Source: an uncultured Microbacterium sp.
GTDB taxonomy: Bacteria > Actinomycetota > Actinomycetes > Actinomycetales > Microbacteriaceae
Assembly: GCF_947489255.1 (NCBI RefSeq)
Contig: NZ_CANLCY010000002.1
Coordinates: 248,001-312,000 of the forward strand
Direction of reading: 5' to 3'
Length of the DNA: 64,000 bases
Shown here: positions 34,437-43,092 of the stretch, piece after piece
Numbering within the stretch: the first letter of the stretch is position 1
Layout of the letters: each line of letters starts with the position of its first letter
Program-made: the position numbers and the translations under genes
The notes under the pieces: model-generated
What the model was told of the DNA's origin: nothing
Seen by the model: only the letters and a program-made list of their open reading frames with translations
The model's database searches: none

Positions 34437-35617
34437 GCACGCTGGATCTGTCCGAGGGGTCCGCTCGCGAAGCGATCGAGGGTCTGCGCGGCGGCGGGGG
34501 CGTCGTCTCCGATCCGGTCGAGGTCTACGCGCGAGCGGTGTGGAGCGTGCTCGTCGAGCCCGGCGACAGCGAGGCGGGGGTCCTGATCGCGGCCGTCGGA
34601 GCCGCCGCGGCTCTGCGTGTCGTGATGGCGGGCGGCGGTGACGCCCTGGATCGAGCGCGATCGAGATGGATGCCGAGACTGCAGCCGTCGGCTGTCGCCG
34701 CCGCTCTCGACGCGGCTCGGCGGTGCGGAGCTCGCCTCGTGGTCCCGGGAGACGACGCGTGGCCCTCCCGCATCGACGATCTCGAGGCGCACGCGCCGGT
34801 CGCTCTGTGGAGGCGTGGGCGCGGGACACCTCCGGATGCCCCCGCGGTGGCTCTCGTGGGGGCGCGTGCCGCGACCGCATACGGCGAGGGCGTCGCAGCC
34901 GATCTCGCCGCCGAGCTGGCGGCGACGGGTGCCGTGGTGATCTCCGGCGCCGCGTACGGCATCGATGGCGCATGCCACCGCGGCGCGCTCTCGACCGGGG
35001 GCGGGACGGTGGCATTCCTGGCCGGTGGGGTCGACCGCCCGTATCCCCGTGGACACGAGGGCCTGCTGGAACGGATCGCGGCAACCGGGGCCGTCTGGAG
35101 CGAGACCCCGTGCGGGGCGGCGCCGACCAAATGGCGGTTCCTCAGCCGCAACCGTCTCATCGCGGCGATGGCCGACGCCGTGGTCGTCATCGAGGCCGGC
35201 TGGCGAAGCGGGTCCCTGAACACGGCCGGTCATGCCGCGATGCTCGGCAGGCGGCTCGGAGCGGTACCCGGCCCGATCACCAGCGCGGCGTCGGCGGGAT
35301 GCCACCGGGTGCTGCGCGAATTCGACGGCGTGTGCGTGACGTCGGCGGCGGACGTCCTCGAGATGCTCGGCGCGGGAGTTTCTCCCCAGAGCGCCGGCGA
35401 GAGCCCGGTCGACGGCGCGAAGACGGATGACACCACGAGGCTGTTCGATGCGCTGTCGCCACGGTCGGCGAGATCGGTCGAGGACGTCGCCCGACGAAGC
35501 GGGCTCGCGCGTGACGACGCCGCCGTCCTGCTCGGATTCGCCGAGCTGGAGGGTCGTGCCGTACGCGACGACGACGGCGCGTGGCGGTCGGTGACGCGGG
35601 GGAGTGGTCGTCCGTGA
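34433..35617 (+). CDS. dprA: DNA-processing protein DprA
   Basis: 394-residue DprA/Smf protein, which loads RecA on single-stranded DNA in transformable bacteria. The Rossmann-like core has VALVGARAATAYGEG, SGAAYGIDGACHRGAL and FLSRNRLIAAMADAVVVIEAGWRSGS; the C-terminal 60 residues form a winged helix. Conserved even in bacteria without known competence. ATG at 34433 overlaps the yifB stop. xerC starts 147 bases later behind its own -10 box. Confidence 0.93.
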   Translation: MSTLDLSEGSAREAIEGLRGGGGVVSDPVEVYARAVWSVLVEPGDSEAGVLIAAVGAAAALRVVMAGGGDALDRARSRWMPRLQPSAVAAALDAARRCGARLVVPGDDAWPSRIDDLEAHAPVALWRRGRGTPPDAPAVALVGARAATAYGEGVAADLAAELAATGAVVISGAAYGIDGACHRGALSTGGGTVAFLAGGVDRPYPRGHEGLLERIAATGAVWSETPCGAAPTKWRFLSRNRLIAAMADAVVVIEAGWRSGSLNTAGHAAMLGRRLGAVPGPITSAASAGCHRVLREFDGVCVTSAADVLEMLGAGVSPQSAGESPVDGAKTDDTTRLFDALSPRSARSVEDVARRSGLARDDAAVLLGFAELEGRAVRDDDGAWRSVTRGSGRP

Positions 35618-35764
35618 CACGGGGGTCGACACGGCGCCACTGCGCGGTGCGCCGGACCGGGGTGGAGAGCATCCTCGACGAGGGGCCGCCCGGTCGCGAC
35701 CCGGGCTCGGAAGCTCACCGCGCGTCTGCCGCGGCTCGAGGCGGGCGGGGGGCAGAGTGGGAGC

Positions 35765-36787
35765 GTGCGCACATCCGCGGTGGTCGAGGGATATCTGTCC
35801 CACCTCGCGGACGTGCGCCGACTCTCGCCCGCCACCGTGCAGGCTTATCGCTCCGATCTCGAAGACCTGGTGCGGGCCCTGGACGATCCGCCGATCTCCG
35901 ACATCGAGGTCGACCATCTCCGCGAATGGCAATGGCGCGCCGCGCAGGCGGGGAAGAGCAGAGCCACCGCTGCCCGCCGCACCTCGACGGTGCGCGGGAT
36001 GTTCGCCTGGGCGGGCGAGGTCGGCCTCGTCACCGTCGACCCCTCGCAGCGCCTCGTCTCGCCCAAGCGCGGGCGCACGCTCCCCGCGGTGGCCACGCGC
36101 GATGCCCTCGCGGAGGTGCTCGACGCCGCGGCCGCGTCGGCGAAGGAGGGCGACGCCATCGCCCTCCGGGATCACGCCCTCCTGGAGCTTCTCTACGGAT
36201 CGGGGGCGCGCGTCTCGGAGGCCTGCGGACTCGATCTCGACGACATCGATCATGAGCGGCGCACGCTCCGACTGCGGGGCAAGGGCGACAAGGAGCGCGT
36301 GGTTCCGTTCGGCCTGCCCGCGGAACGCGCCCTCCAGGCCTACCTCGTCCGCGGCCGACCGGTTCTTCGCGCGCGACAGGAAGCGCCAGAGTCCGGGGAG
36401 GGTTCCCGCACGTACCCGGGACGCGCCGACACGACGAGAGGCCACGGTGATGACGACGTGTCCGCCCGGTCCGTCAGGGGCGGAGCGTTCACCGGCACGG
36501 GCCGGGACGCACGGGCCGTGTTCCTCGGAGCGAAGGGTGCGCGTCTGGGTCCTCGCGCCGTCCACGCGCTCGTGTCGCGCACGGTGGGTCCGCGATTGGG
36601 AGCGGAGGTGCTGGGTCCGCACGCGCTCCGACACTCCGCCGCCACCCACCTGCTCGACGGTGGCGCAGACCTGAGGGCCGTGCAGGAGATCCTCGGTCAC
36701 GCGAGTCTCGGAACGACCCAGATATACACCCACGTCTCGGCGGAGCGGCTGCGCGAGGCATATCGTCTGGCGCACCCGCGCGCGTGA
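35765..36787 (+). CDS. xerC: Tyrosine recombinase XerC with an internal insertion
   Basis: 340-residue site-specific recombinase resolving chromosome dimers at dif with XerD. The SAM-like core-binding domain occupies 1-90. Catalytic residues are Arg149 in GARVSE, Lys173 in GKGDKER, His286 and Arg289 in HALRH, His312 in GHASLG and the nucleophile Tyr321. About 42 residues (207-248), polar and rich in Gly, Arg, Asp and Ser, are inserted in the catalytic domain, explaining the length over the usual about 300. GTG at 35765 is 6 bases after CAGAGT, predicting leaderless mRNA. Confidence 0.93.
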   Translation: MRTSAVVEGYLSHLADVRRLSPATVQAYRSDLEDLVRALDDPPISDIEVDHLREWQWRAAQAGKSRATAARRTSTVRGMFAWAGEVGLVTVDPSQRLVSPKRGRTLPAVATRDALAEVLDAAAASAKEGDAIALRDHALLELLYGSGARVSEACGLDLDDIDHERRTLRLRGKGDKERVVPFGLPAERALQAYLVRGRPVLRARQEAPESGEGSRTYPGRADTTRGHGDDDVSARSVRGGAFTGTGRDARAVFLGAKGARLGPRAVHALVSRTVGPRLGAEVLGPHALRHSAATHLLDGGADLRAVQEILGHASLGTTQIYTHVSAERLREAYRLAHPRA

Positions 36788-37099
36788 GCACGGTAAGCCG
36801 GACGACCGGCGTGCCCGGCGGCCAGTGTGGCGGGCGGTCGGCGTGAGCGTCAGCGGTGCGTGCCCTCCGCTCGCTCCGGCCGGAGTGGCCGGCCGTCGGA
36901 GCGAGCCGTGAGCGGTGCGTGTGATCCGCCGAGCTGGTCCGGGTTCAGGGCGGTCGACGTCGTCCGTCAGCCGATAGGGCCCTCCGCTCGCGCCGGTCGG
37001 CCGGTCGGCCGGTCTGGCAGTCGGTGTCGCGTGTCAGCAGTGGCTGCCCTCGATCGCGTCGGCTGGCGTGTGCAGCCGCGCAGCCCGTACCGTGGGACC
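36788..37099. repeat. 312-base gene-free stretch with imperfect repeats
   Basis: No gene is supported here. An imperfect inverted repeat (about 36869-36905, CTCGCTCCGGCCGG against CCGGCCGTCGGAGCGAG) lies after xerC and may act as a terminator. GCCCTCCGCTCGC occurs at about 36862 and again at about 36979, and GCGGTGCGTG at about 36854 and 36912, suggesting a diverged direct duplication. A short tandem run of CCGGTCGG lies near 36993-37016. The -10 box of the next gene, TACCGT, is at 37088-37093. Confidence 0.5.
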
Positions 37100-37741
37100 G
37101 TGTCGTCCCGTCGAATCGCCGCCGCCGCGGCAGGTGCATTGGTCGTCTGCGGTGTGCTCACGGCCTGCGCGATGCAGCCGCAACCGGTCGAGACGCGACT
37201 TCCGCCCGGGTACGACGCGTCGAGCGCGTCCCCGGCGGCATCCGTCCCGTCGCCCACGGTCGTGACGCTCTCGCCGACGCCCGACGCGGACGCGACGTCC
37301 GCACCGCTGGTCACCGTCGTTCCCTCGCCCTCGACCCCCGGGGTCGACCCGGGTGCGCTCTCGTGCGGAGACGGGGGGAGCCAGAGCGTCTCCGGCGCCG
37401 AGCAGTCCGTGCGCGTGATGGGCACATGCGCCGAACTGACCGTGTCGGGCTCGGCTGTCACCGTGGATGCCTCCGGCGCGACCATCGGGACGCTCCGCGT
37501 CTCGGGCGACCGCGCGCGCGTCGTCGCCGCCGGGATCGACATGCTGGTCGTGCAGGGCAACGACGGCTCCGTCGAATCCTCGGGTGGGATCGGGAGCGTC
37601 GACCTCAGCGGTGACCGTACGACGGTGCAGGCGGCGGGAGCGATCGCCGCGGTCACGGTCCGCGGGCAGGACAACGTCGTGCGCGCCCCCGGTGGCGTCG
37701 GAACGACGACGGTCGAGGGCCGCGGCAACCAGATCGGGTGA
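37100..37741 (+). CDS. DUF3060 domain-containing lipoprotein
   Basis: 213-residue predicted lipoprotein. The signal peptide ends in the lipobox LTAC at about residue 26. A Pro/Ser/Thr-rich linker leads to a beta-rich C-terminal half with repeating turns (TVSGSAVTVDASGATIG, TLRVSGDRARVVAAG, VTVRGQDNVV), typical of DUF3060 right-handed repeat sequences. Function unknown. GTG at 37100 is 6 bases after TACCGT, so the mRNA is probably leaderless; a longer upstream frame lacks a signal peptide at its N-terminus. Confidence 0.8.
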   Translation: MSSRRIAAAAAGALVVCGVLTACAMQPQPVETRLPPGYDASSASPAASVPSPTVVTLSPTPDADATSAPLVTVVPSPSTPGVDPGALSCGDGGSQSVSGAEQSVRVMGTCAELTVSGSAVTVDASGATIGTLRVSGDRARVVAAGIDMLVVQGNDGSVESSGGIGSVDLSGDRTTVQAAGAIAAVTVRGQDNVVRAPGGVGTTTVEGRGNQIG

Positions 37742-37795
37742 CGCCCGCGCTCACGGGGTGCGGGTCCCGTCGTTCGGCGTCGCCCACGAGCAGTC

Positions 37796-37816
37796 GCCGC
37801 AGGGGCTGGCTGCGGC
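37796..37816. terminator. Hairpin between convergent DUF3060 and M23 genes
   Basis: GCCGCAG (37796-37802) and CTGCGGC (37810-37816) form a 7-bp stem with a 7-base loop in the 110-base gap between the two convergent genes. It has no U-tract; a terminator role in either direction is inferred. Confidence 0.4.
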
Positions 37817-37851
37817 ATCCTGCAACGCGCCCCTGAGACGCCGGCCGCGAT

Positions 37852-38367
37852 TCAGCAGCATGGAAGCAGCACGGCCCGGGGTACGCCGTCCAGGAGGCGC
37901 AGCGGGTTGACGTACTCGCCGTCGAGGCGGACGCCCAGGTGCACCGCTCCCGACGGGGTGTGACCGCCCTCGGCGACCGTCGCGATCCGCTGACCCCGGG
38001 TGACCCGGTCGCCGACCCTCAGGTCCGAGGAGACCGGTTCGACCGAGCCCACGAGGCCCCCGCCGAAGTCGACGGTCAGCACACCCCGTCCGGCGACAGG
38101 CCCGACGAAGGCCACGGTCCCGTCAGCGGGCGAGCGAACCTCCGCGCCCGCGAGGTCGATGCCCCGGTGGCCCGGACCGTAGGGCCGCGCGGGCGCCTCC
38201 CATCCGCGCACGATGCGCACCGGGGTGACCGGCCACACCCATCCGCTGTGGGCGAGCGGATCCGCGTCCACCCCGCGCGCCGGGGCCGCGGCGCCGACGA
38301 GCGCTGCGCCGAACGTCAGGATCACCACGATCACGTCGAGAGCGCGCCGCGCGAAGGGGAGGGCCAT
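37852..38367 (-). CDS. M23 family metallopeptidase-like protein
   Basis: 171-residue secreted LytM/M23-type protein for cell-wall processing. A signal peptide or anchor covers about 8-32. Zinc ligands His67 and Asp71 are in GHRGIDL. The usual HxH motif appears as Ala141-Val-His143, so the second histidine (zinc ligand) is kept but the first, catalytic one is missing; the protein may be a regulator rather than an active enzyme. The C-terminus ends LLPCC. ATG at 38367 lies 7 bases after CAGACT. Location upstream of rpsB is common in actinobacteria. Confidence 0.85.
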   Translation of the reverse strand: MALPFARRALDVIVVILTFGAALVGAAAPARGVDADPLAHSGWVWPVTPVRIVRGWEAPARPYGPGHRGIDLAGAEVRSPADGTVAFVGPVAGRGVLTVDFGGGLVGSVEPVSSDLRVGDRVTRGQRIATVAEGGHTPSGAVHLGVRLDGEYVNPLRLLDGVPRAVLLPCC

Positions 38368-38464
38368 GCCCGGGAGTCTGGTCCTTCGTGCGAGGCCGGC
38401 GAGGCGGCGACGGCCGAGATGGGGACGGTCGCGTCCGCGCACGCGGTGGGGAGGAGGCGTCCTG

Positions 38465-38682
38465 TATGCTGGGGGACGCGTCCCGCATGTCGGGATGACT
38501 CCGCGTGCCCATTGCGCACCGCGTCGATCTGCGGATCGGCGCACCGCGCGGCATCCACACCCCATGGTCCTCCGCTCCGGCGGGTGGCGGGTGTGCGCCG
38601 GGTACCAGGCTCGTCAGACGGTCCGTCTGGCGCGAACAACCACAACCACGGCGTGAAAGCGCCCAGAAACAGGAGTACGACC
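38465..38682 (+). promoter_or_regulatory. rpsB promoter and long 5' leader
   Basis: The 315 bases between the M23 gene start and rpsB hold no gene. TATGCT at 38465-38470 is a likely -10 box, which would give a leader of about 205 bases. Near the 3' end, CAGACGG (38615-38621) and CCGTCTG (38623-38629) are inverted copies that can fold as a short stem, and AGGAG (38671-38675) is the ribosome-binding site. S2 leaders are autoregulated in several bacteria; whether this one is remains inference. Confidence 0.45.
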
Positions 38683-39576
38683 ATGGCCGTCGTCACCATC
38701 CGCCAGCTGCTCGACAGCGGCGTTCACTTCGGACACCAGACCCGCCGGTGGAACCCGAAGGTGAAGCGCTTCATCCTGACCGAGCGCTCGGGCATCCACA
38801 TCATCGACCTGCAGCAGTCGCTCGGCTACATCGACAAGGCGTACGAGTTCGTCAAGGAGACGGTCGCGCACGGCGGCACGATCCTCTTCGTCGGCACCAA
38901 GAAGCAGGCGCAGGAAGTCCTCGCCGAGCAGGCGACCCGCGTGGGCCAGCCCTACGTCAACCAGCGCTGGCTCGGTGGCCTCCTCACCAACTTCCAGACG
39001 GTGTCGAAGCGCCTCGCCCGTATGAAGGAGCTCGAGGAGCTCGACTACGAGAACCCGGCCGAGAGCGGCTTCACCAAGAAGGAGCTCCTGCTCAAGAAGC
39101 GCGAGCTCGACAAGCTGCACAAGTCGCTCGGTGGTATCCGCAATCTGCAGAAGACCCCGTCGGCCATCTGGGTCGTCGACGCCAAGCGCGAGCACCTCGC
39201 GGTCGACGAGGCCAAGAAGCTCGGCATCCCCGTGATCGGCATCCTCGACACGAACGCCGACCCCGACGAGTTCCAGTACCCGATCCCCGGCAACGACGAC
39301 GCGATCCGTTCGGTGAGCCTGCTCACGCGCATCATCGCCGACGCCGCGGCCGAGGGCCTGATCCAGCGCCACCAGCCCGCCGGTGAGGAAGAGGCCGCCG
39401 AGCCTCTCGCCGAGTGGGAGCGCGAGCTGCTCGAGACCCCCGCCGAGACCACCGAGGCTGCGACCGAGTCGGCTGACGACAAGGCCGGCGCCGAGGCCCA
39501 CGACGAGGCCGTCGCCGCCGAGTCGGGCGAGTCCGCGACCGAGGTCGCCGACGCCGAGGCCACCGACAGCAAGTAA
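38683..39576 (+). CDS. rpsB: Small ribosomal subunit protein uS2
   Basis: 297-residue 30S protein. Family blocks [47 protein letters not shown] and [14 protein letters not shown] are present. The last 55 residues form an acidic Ala/Glu/Asp-rich tail often seen in actinobacteria. ATG at 38683 has AGGAG 7 bases upstream. It leads the translation and lipid gene block rpsB-tsf-pyrH-frr-cdsA. Confidence 0.96.
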   Translation: MAVVTIRQLLDSGVHFGHQTRRWNPKVKRFILTERSGIHIIDLQQSLGYIDKAYEFVKETVAHGGTILFVGTKKQAQEVLAEQATRVGQPYVNQRWLGGLLTNFQTVSKRLARMKELEELDYENPAESGFTKKELLLKKRELDKLHKSLGGIRNLQKTPSAIWVVDAKREHLAVDEAKKLGIPVIGILDTNADPDEFQYPIPGNDDAIRSVSLLTRIIADAAAEGLIQRHQPAGEEEAAEPLAEWERELLETPAETTEAATESADDKAGAEAHDEAVAAESGESATEVADAEATDSK

Positions 39577-39627
39577 GCCGCGCGACGCGCGACACCTCCG
39601 GGTGGCACACGCGTCACCCGCACAGGC

Positions 39628-39713
39628 TACGATCCGGCGGGGTCGTGACCGTCCCTCCACGGGACGATGACACGGCCCCGCCGGGCTCACATCTAGAACG
39701 CAAACGACAAGGA
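39628..39713 (+). promoter_or_regulatory. Structured rpsB-tsf intergenic leader
   Basis: TACGAT (39628-39633) is a possible internal -10 box. Just after it, CCGGCGGGG (39634-39642) can pair with CCCCGCCGG (39676-39684), enclosing a second hairpin CGTCCC/GGGACG (39650-39655 and 39661-39666). The tsf ribosome-binding site AAGGAG is at 39708-39713. RNA read through from rpsB would carry the whole structure, whereas RNA started near 39640 would lose part of the outer stem, so the two messages would fold differently. Confidence 0.45.
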
Positions 39714-39725
39714 GACCGCCACACC

Positions 39726-40553
39726 ATGGCAAACTTCACGATCGCCGACATCAAGGCGCTGCGCGAGCAGCTCGGCACCGGCATGGTCGACACCAAGAAG
39801 GCGCTCGAAGAGGCTGACGGCGACGTCGAGAAGGCCGTCGAGATCCTGCGTCTCAAGGGTGCGAAGGGCAACGCCAAGCGCGCCGACCGTTCGACGAGCG
39901 AGGGCCTCGTGGTCGCTCGCGAGAACGCCGGCTCGGTCACGCTGCTCGAGCTCGCCTGCGAGACCGACTTCGTCGCCAAGAACGAGCGCTTCATCGCTCT
40001 GGCCGACAAGGTCGTCGACGCGGCCGCCGCCGCCGGTGCCGACTCGGTCGAGGCCGCTCTGGCCGCCGACGCCGAGGGCACGTCCGTCGAGCAGCTCATC
40101 TCCGACGAGGCCGCGATCATCGGCGAGAAGGTCGAACTGCGTCGCGTGCGCACCATCTCGGGCGACAAGTTCGAGGTCTACCTGCACAAGACCAGCAAGG
40201 ACCTGCCGCCGCAGGTCGGTGTCGTGCTCGCCTACACCGGTGACGACGCCGAGACCGCTCGCAGCATCGCGCAGCACATCTCGTTCGCGAACCCCTCGTA
40301 CCTCACCCGCGACGCCGTGCCCGAGGCCGACGTCGAGAAGGAGCGCGAGATCGTCACCGAGATCTCCCGCAACGAGGGCAAGCCCGAGGCCGCCCTGCCG
40401 AAGATCGTCGAGGGCCGCGTGAACGCGTTCTTCAAGCAGGTCGCCCTGCTCGACCAGGACTACGCGAAGGACAACAAGCTGTCCGTCGCCAAGGTCGCGT
40501 CCGACGCCGGTCTCACCCTGACCGACTTCGCCCGCTTCAAGGTCGGCGCGTAA
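39726..40553 (+). CDS. tsf: Translation elongation factor Ts
   Basis: 275-residue nucleotide exchange factor for EF-Tu. The N-terminal UBA-like domain has ADIKALREQLGTGMVDTKKALEEADGD, followed by ETDFVAKNERF of the core. ATG at 39726 follows AAGGAG by about 12 bases. The gene ends ahead of a strong terminator, so rpsB-tsf is the likely operon and pyrH has its own promoter. Confidence 0.96.
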   Translation: MANFTIADIKALREQLGTGMVDTKKALEEADGDVEKAVEILRLKGAKGNAKRADRSTSEGLVVARENAGSVTLLELACETDFVAKNERFIALADKVVDAAAAAGADSVEAALAADAEGTSVEQLISDEAAIIGEKVELRRVRTISGDKFEVYLHKTSKDLPPQVGVVLAYTGDDAETARSIAQHISFANPSYLTRDAVPEADVEKEREIVTEISRNEGKPEAALPKIVEGRVNAFFKQVALLDQDYAKDNKLSVAKVASDAGLTLTDFARFKVGA

Positions 40554-40582
40554 GGCTCAGACAGGCTCAGGGCCCGTCATCA

Positions 40583-40614
40583 GGCCCGGGATGCCACGGC
40601 ATCCCGGGCCTTTT
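40583..40614 (+). terminator. Rho-independent terminator of tsf
   Basis: GGCCCGGGATGC (40583-40594) and GCATCCCGGGCC (40599-40610) form a perfect 12-bp stem with a 4-base loop, followed directly by TTTT (40611-40614). It starts 29 bases after the tsf stop. The arms again contain the GGATGCC-type heptamer. Confidence 0.9.
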
Positions 40615-40690
40615 CCCTGCCCGGCGCCGCTTCGGACGCGCGCCGGAAACGCGCGGGGGATAGTTTGTTCAAGACGAGAGGACACCACAC

Positions 40691-41410
40691 GTGATCGATG
40701 AAGCCACCAAGCGCCGCCGAGTTCTGCTGAAGCTGTCGGGGGAGGCGTTCGGCGGGGGCCAGTTGGGTGTCAACCCCGACGTGGTCAGCCAGATCGCCCG
40801 GGAGATCGCCGAGGCGGTGGACCGGGTCGAGATCGCGATCGTGGTCGGCGGCGGCAACTTCTTCCGCGGCGCCGAGCTCAGCCAGCGCGGAATGGACCGC
40901 GGTCGCGCCGACTACATGGGCATGCTCGGAACGGTGATGAACTCCCTCGCCCTCCAGGACTTCCTCGAGCAGGCGGGAGCCGCCACGCGCGTGCAGTCCG
41001 CGATCTCGATGACCCAGGTCGCCGAGCCCTACATCCCGCGCCGCGCGGTGCGTCACCTCGAGAAGGGGCGCGTCGTGATCTTCGGTGCGGGTGCCGGACT
41101 GCCCTACTTCTCCACCGACACGGTCGCAGCCCAGCGCGCGCTCGAGATCGGGGCCACCGAGGTGCTGGTCGCCAAGAACGGCGTCGACGGCGTCTACACG
41201 GCGGACCCGCGCGTGGACCCCGACGCGACCAAGCTCGACCACCTCACCTACAACGACGCGCTCCAGAAGGGCCTCAAGGTCGTCGACTCGACCGCGTTCA
41301 GCCTCTGCATGGACAACGGCATCGACATGCGCGTGTTCGGCATGGAGCCGGCCGGCAACGTCACCCGCGCCCTGCTGGGCGACGAGATGGGAACGCTCGT
41401 CACCGCGTGA
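40691..41410 (+). CDS. pyrH: UMP kinase
   Basis: 239-residue amino-acid-kinase-fold enzyme phosphorylating UMP to [13 protein letters not shown] at the N-terminus, [29 protein letters not shown] and the ATP-site block [17 protein letters not shown] are typical. GTG at 40691 follows a GAGAGGAC site; TAGTTT at 40661-40666 is a plausible -10 box after the tsf terminator. frr begins 75 bases downstream. Confidence 0.95.
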   Translation: MIDEATKRRRVLLKLSGEAFGGGQLGVNPDVVSQIAREIAEAVDRVEIAIVVGGGNFFRGAELSQRGMDRGRADYMGMLGTVMNSLALQDFLEQAGAATRVQSAISMTQVAEPYIPRRAVRHLEKGRVVIFGAGAGLPYFSTDTVAAQRALEIGATEVLVAKNGVDGVYTADPRVDPDATKLDHLTYNDALQKGLKVVDSTAFSLCMDNGIDMRVFGMEPAGNVTRALLGDEMGTLVTA

Positions 41411-41485
41411 CGCGCCGCGCGGGCCCGGGGAGCCGGGCCCGCGCGCGACTAGAGTGGGAAGTCAGTTCCAACGAATGGAGTCACC

Positions 41486-42040
41486 GTGATCGCCGATGTC
41501 CTCGCCGATGCCGGAGCGCGTATGGATCGCGCCGTGGAGGCCGCCAAGGAGGACTTCGCGACCGTCCGCACCGGACGCGCGAACCCCCAGATGTTCCAGA
41601 AGGTCCTGGTCGACTACTACGGGTCGCCCACTCCTCTCGCCCAGCTCGCGTCGCTGAACAACCCCGAGGCGCGCACCCTCGTCATCAACCCCTACGACAA
41701 GTCCGCGTTGAAGGCCATCGAGCAGGCCATCCGCGACATGCCGAACCTGGGCGTCAACCCCACCAACGACGGCACCATCGTCCGCGTCACCATGCCGGAG
41801 CTCACCCAGGACCGCCGCAAGGAGTACGTGAAGATCGTGCGCGGCAAGGGCGAAGACGCCAAGGTGCAGGTGCGCAACCTCCGCCGCAAGGCGAAGGACG
41901 ACCTCGACGCGCTCAAGAGCGATGTCGGCGAGGACGAACTGGTCCGGGCCGAGAAAGAGCTCGACGCCGTCACGCGCACGCACGTCGATCTGATCGACGA
42001 GGCGCTCAAGCGCAAAGAGGCCGAGCTCCTCGAGGTCTGA
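41486..42040 (+). CDS. frr: Ribosome recycling factor
   Basis: 184-residue factor that splits post-termination ribosomes with EF-G. The conserved [25 protein letters not shown] stretch, [14 protein letters not shown] and [11 protein letters not shown] are present. GTG at 41486 is preceded by GGAG at about 7 bases. A TAGAGT about 30 bases upstream may be its own -10 box. cdsA follows 5 bases after the stop. Confidence 0.95.
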   Translation: MIADVLADAGARMDRAVEAAKEDFATVRTGRANPQMFQKVLVDYYGSPTPLAQLASLNNPEARTLVINPYDKSALKAIEQAIRDMPNLGVNPTNDGTIVRVTMPELTQDRRKEYVKIVRGKGEDAKVQVRNLRRKAKDDLDALKSDVGEDELVRAEKELDAVTRTHVDLIDEALKRKEAELLEV

Positions 42041-42045
42041 TCCGA

Positions 42046-43092
42046 ATGCCCGACGCCCCTGAGATCGGCGACGCCGAGCCGGTCGACCCGCCCGACCTCG
42101 GTCGGGTCGATTCGGCGCGCCGTCCGACGACGGGCGAAGGGGTCACGGCCATCGAGTCGCAGCTTCGCGCCATGCGATCGGATGCCGAGCAGCACATCGC
42201 GCACGCGCGTGCGGAATTCGATCAGGCCAACGAGCGTCTGAAGCAGCGCACGGGGCGCGACCTGATCGTCGCCACGCTCATCGGCGTCGCGATCGGTGCG
42301 ATCGTGATCGCCTCGCTGATCTTCGTGAAGTGGGCCTTCGTCCTCTTCGCCGCGGCGGCGATGGTGCTGGGTGTGGTCGAGTTCAGTCGCGCCCTGCAGG
42401 TGGCCGGCCGTCGGGTCGACGTCGTCCCGCAGCTGGTCATGGGATTCGTGCTGCTGTTGAGCGGGTTCTTCCTCGGCGCCTGGGTGCACTGGATCGCCGT
42501 TCTGGCCGCGGTCGTCGTCGTCGTGGTGTGGCGGCTCGTGGCGCAGCTGTTCGCGGGTGACGGGCGAGCGCGGATCGACGTCATCGGCGACGTCCTCGTC
42601 GCCGGTTTCGTGCAGCTCTACGTCCCGTTCCTCACCAGCGTCGCCATGATCCTGCTCGCTCAGCCGCGCGGGGAGTGGTGGGTGCTCGCGTTCATCATCC
42701 TCGCCGTCGCCGCTGACACGGGGGCCTACATCTCGGGCCTCACGTTCGGCCGGGGTGGGCGGCATCCGATGGCTCCTCGCATCAGCCCGAAGAAGACGTG
42801 GGAGGGCTTCGCCGGCGCGTGCGTCGCGGCTCTCGTCGCCGGGGCGCTCCTGGCCGTGTTCATGCTGCAGGTGCCGTGGTGGGCCGGGCTCATCTTCGGC
42901 GCCGTCGTCCTCGCGACAGCCACCGTGGGCGACCTCGGCGAGTCCATGGTCAAGCGCGACCTCGGCATCAAGGACATGAGCTCCTGGCTCCCCGGACACG
43001 GGGGAGTGCTCGATCGGCTCGACTCGATCCTGCCGTCGGCGACCGCCGCCCTGGTGATGTTCTATCTGCTCGCCCCGTTGGGAGTGTCATGA
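42046..43092 (+). CDS. cdsA: Phosphatidate cytidylyltransferase
   Basis: 348-residue membrane enzyme making CDP-diacylglycerol from phosphatidate and CTP. A soluble N-terminal region (1-72) with a likely coiled coil at about 33-70 precedes eight or so membrane spans. The C-terminal CdsA signature is complete: SMVKRDLGIKD followed by SSWLPGHGGVLDRLDS. ATG at 42046 follows frr by 5 bases. The stop overlaps the next gene (ATGA). Confidence 0.93.
   Translation: MPDAPEIGDAEPVDPPDLGRVDSARRPTTGEGVTAIESQLRAMRSDAEQHIAHARAEFDQANERLKQRTGRDLIVATLIGVAIGAIVIASLIFVKWAFVLFAAAAMVLGVVEFSRALQVAGRRVDVVPQLVMGFVLLLSGFFLGAWVHWIAVLAAVVVVVVWRLVAQLFAGDGRARIDVIGDVLVAGFVQLYVPFLTSVAMILLAQPRGEWWVLAFIILAVAADTGAYISGLTFGRGGRHPMAPRISPKKTWEGFAGACVAALVAGALLAVFMLQVPWWAGLIFGAVVLATATVGDLGESMVKRDLGIKDMSSWLPGHGGVLDRLDSILPSATAALVMFYLLAPLGVS

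Noticed and set aside
32646..35617. YraN, YifB/ComM-like and DprA as evidence for natural transformation
   Set aside because: These genes are widely kept in non-competent bacteria, and no uptake genes (comEA, comEC or pilus) are in the window.
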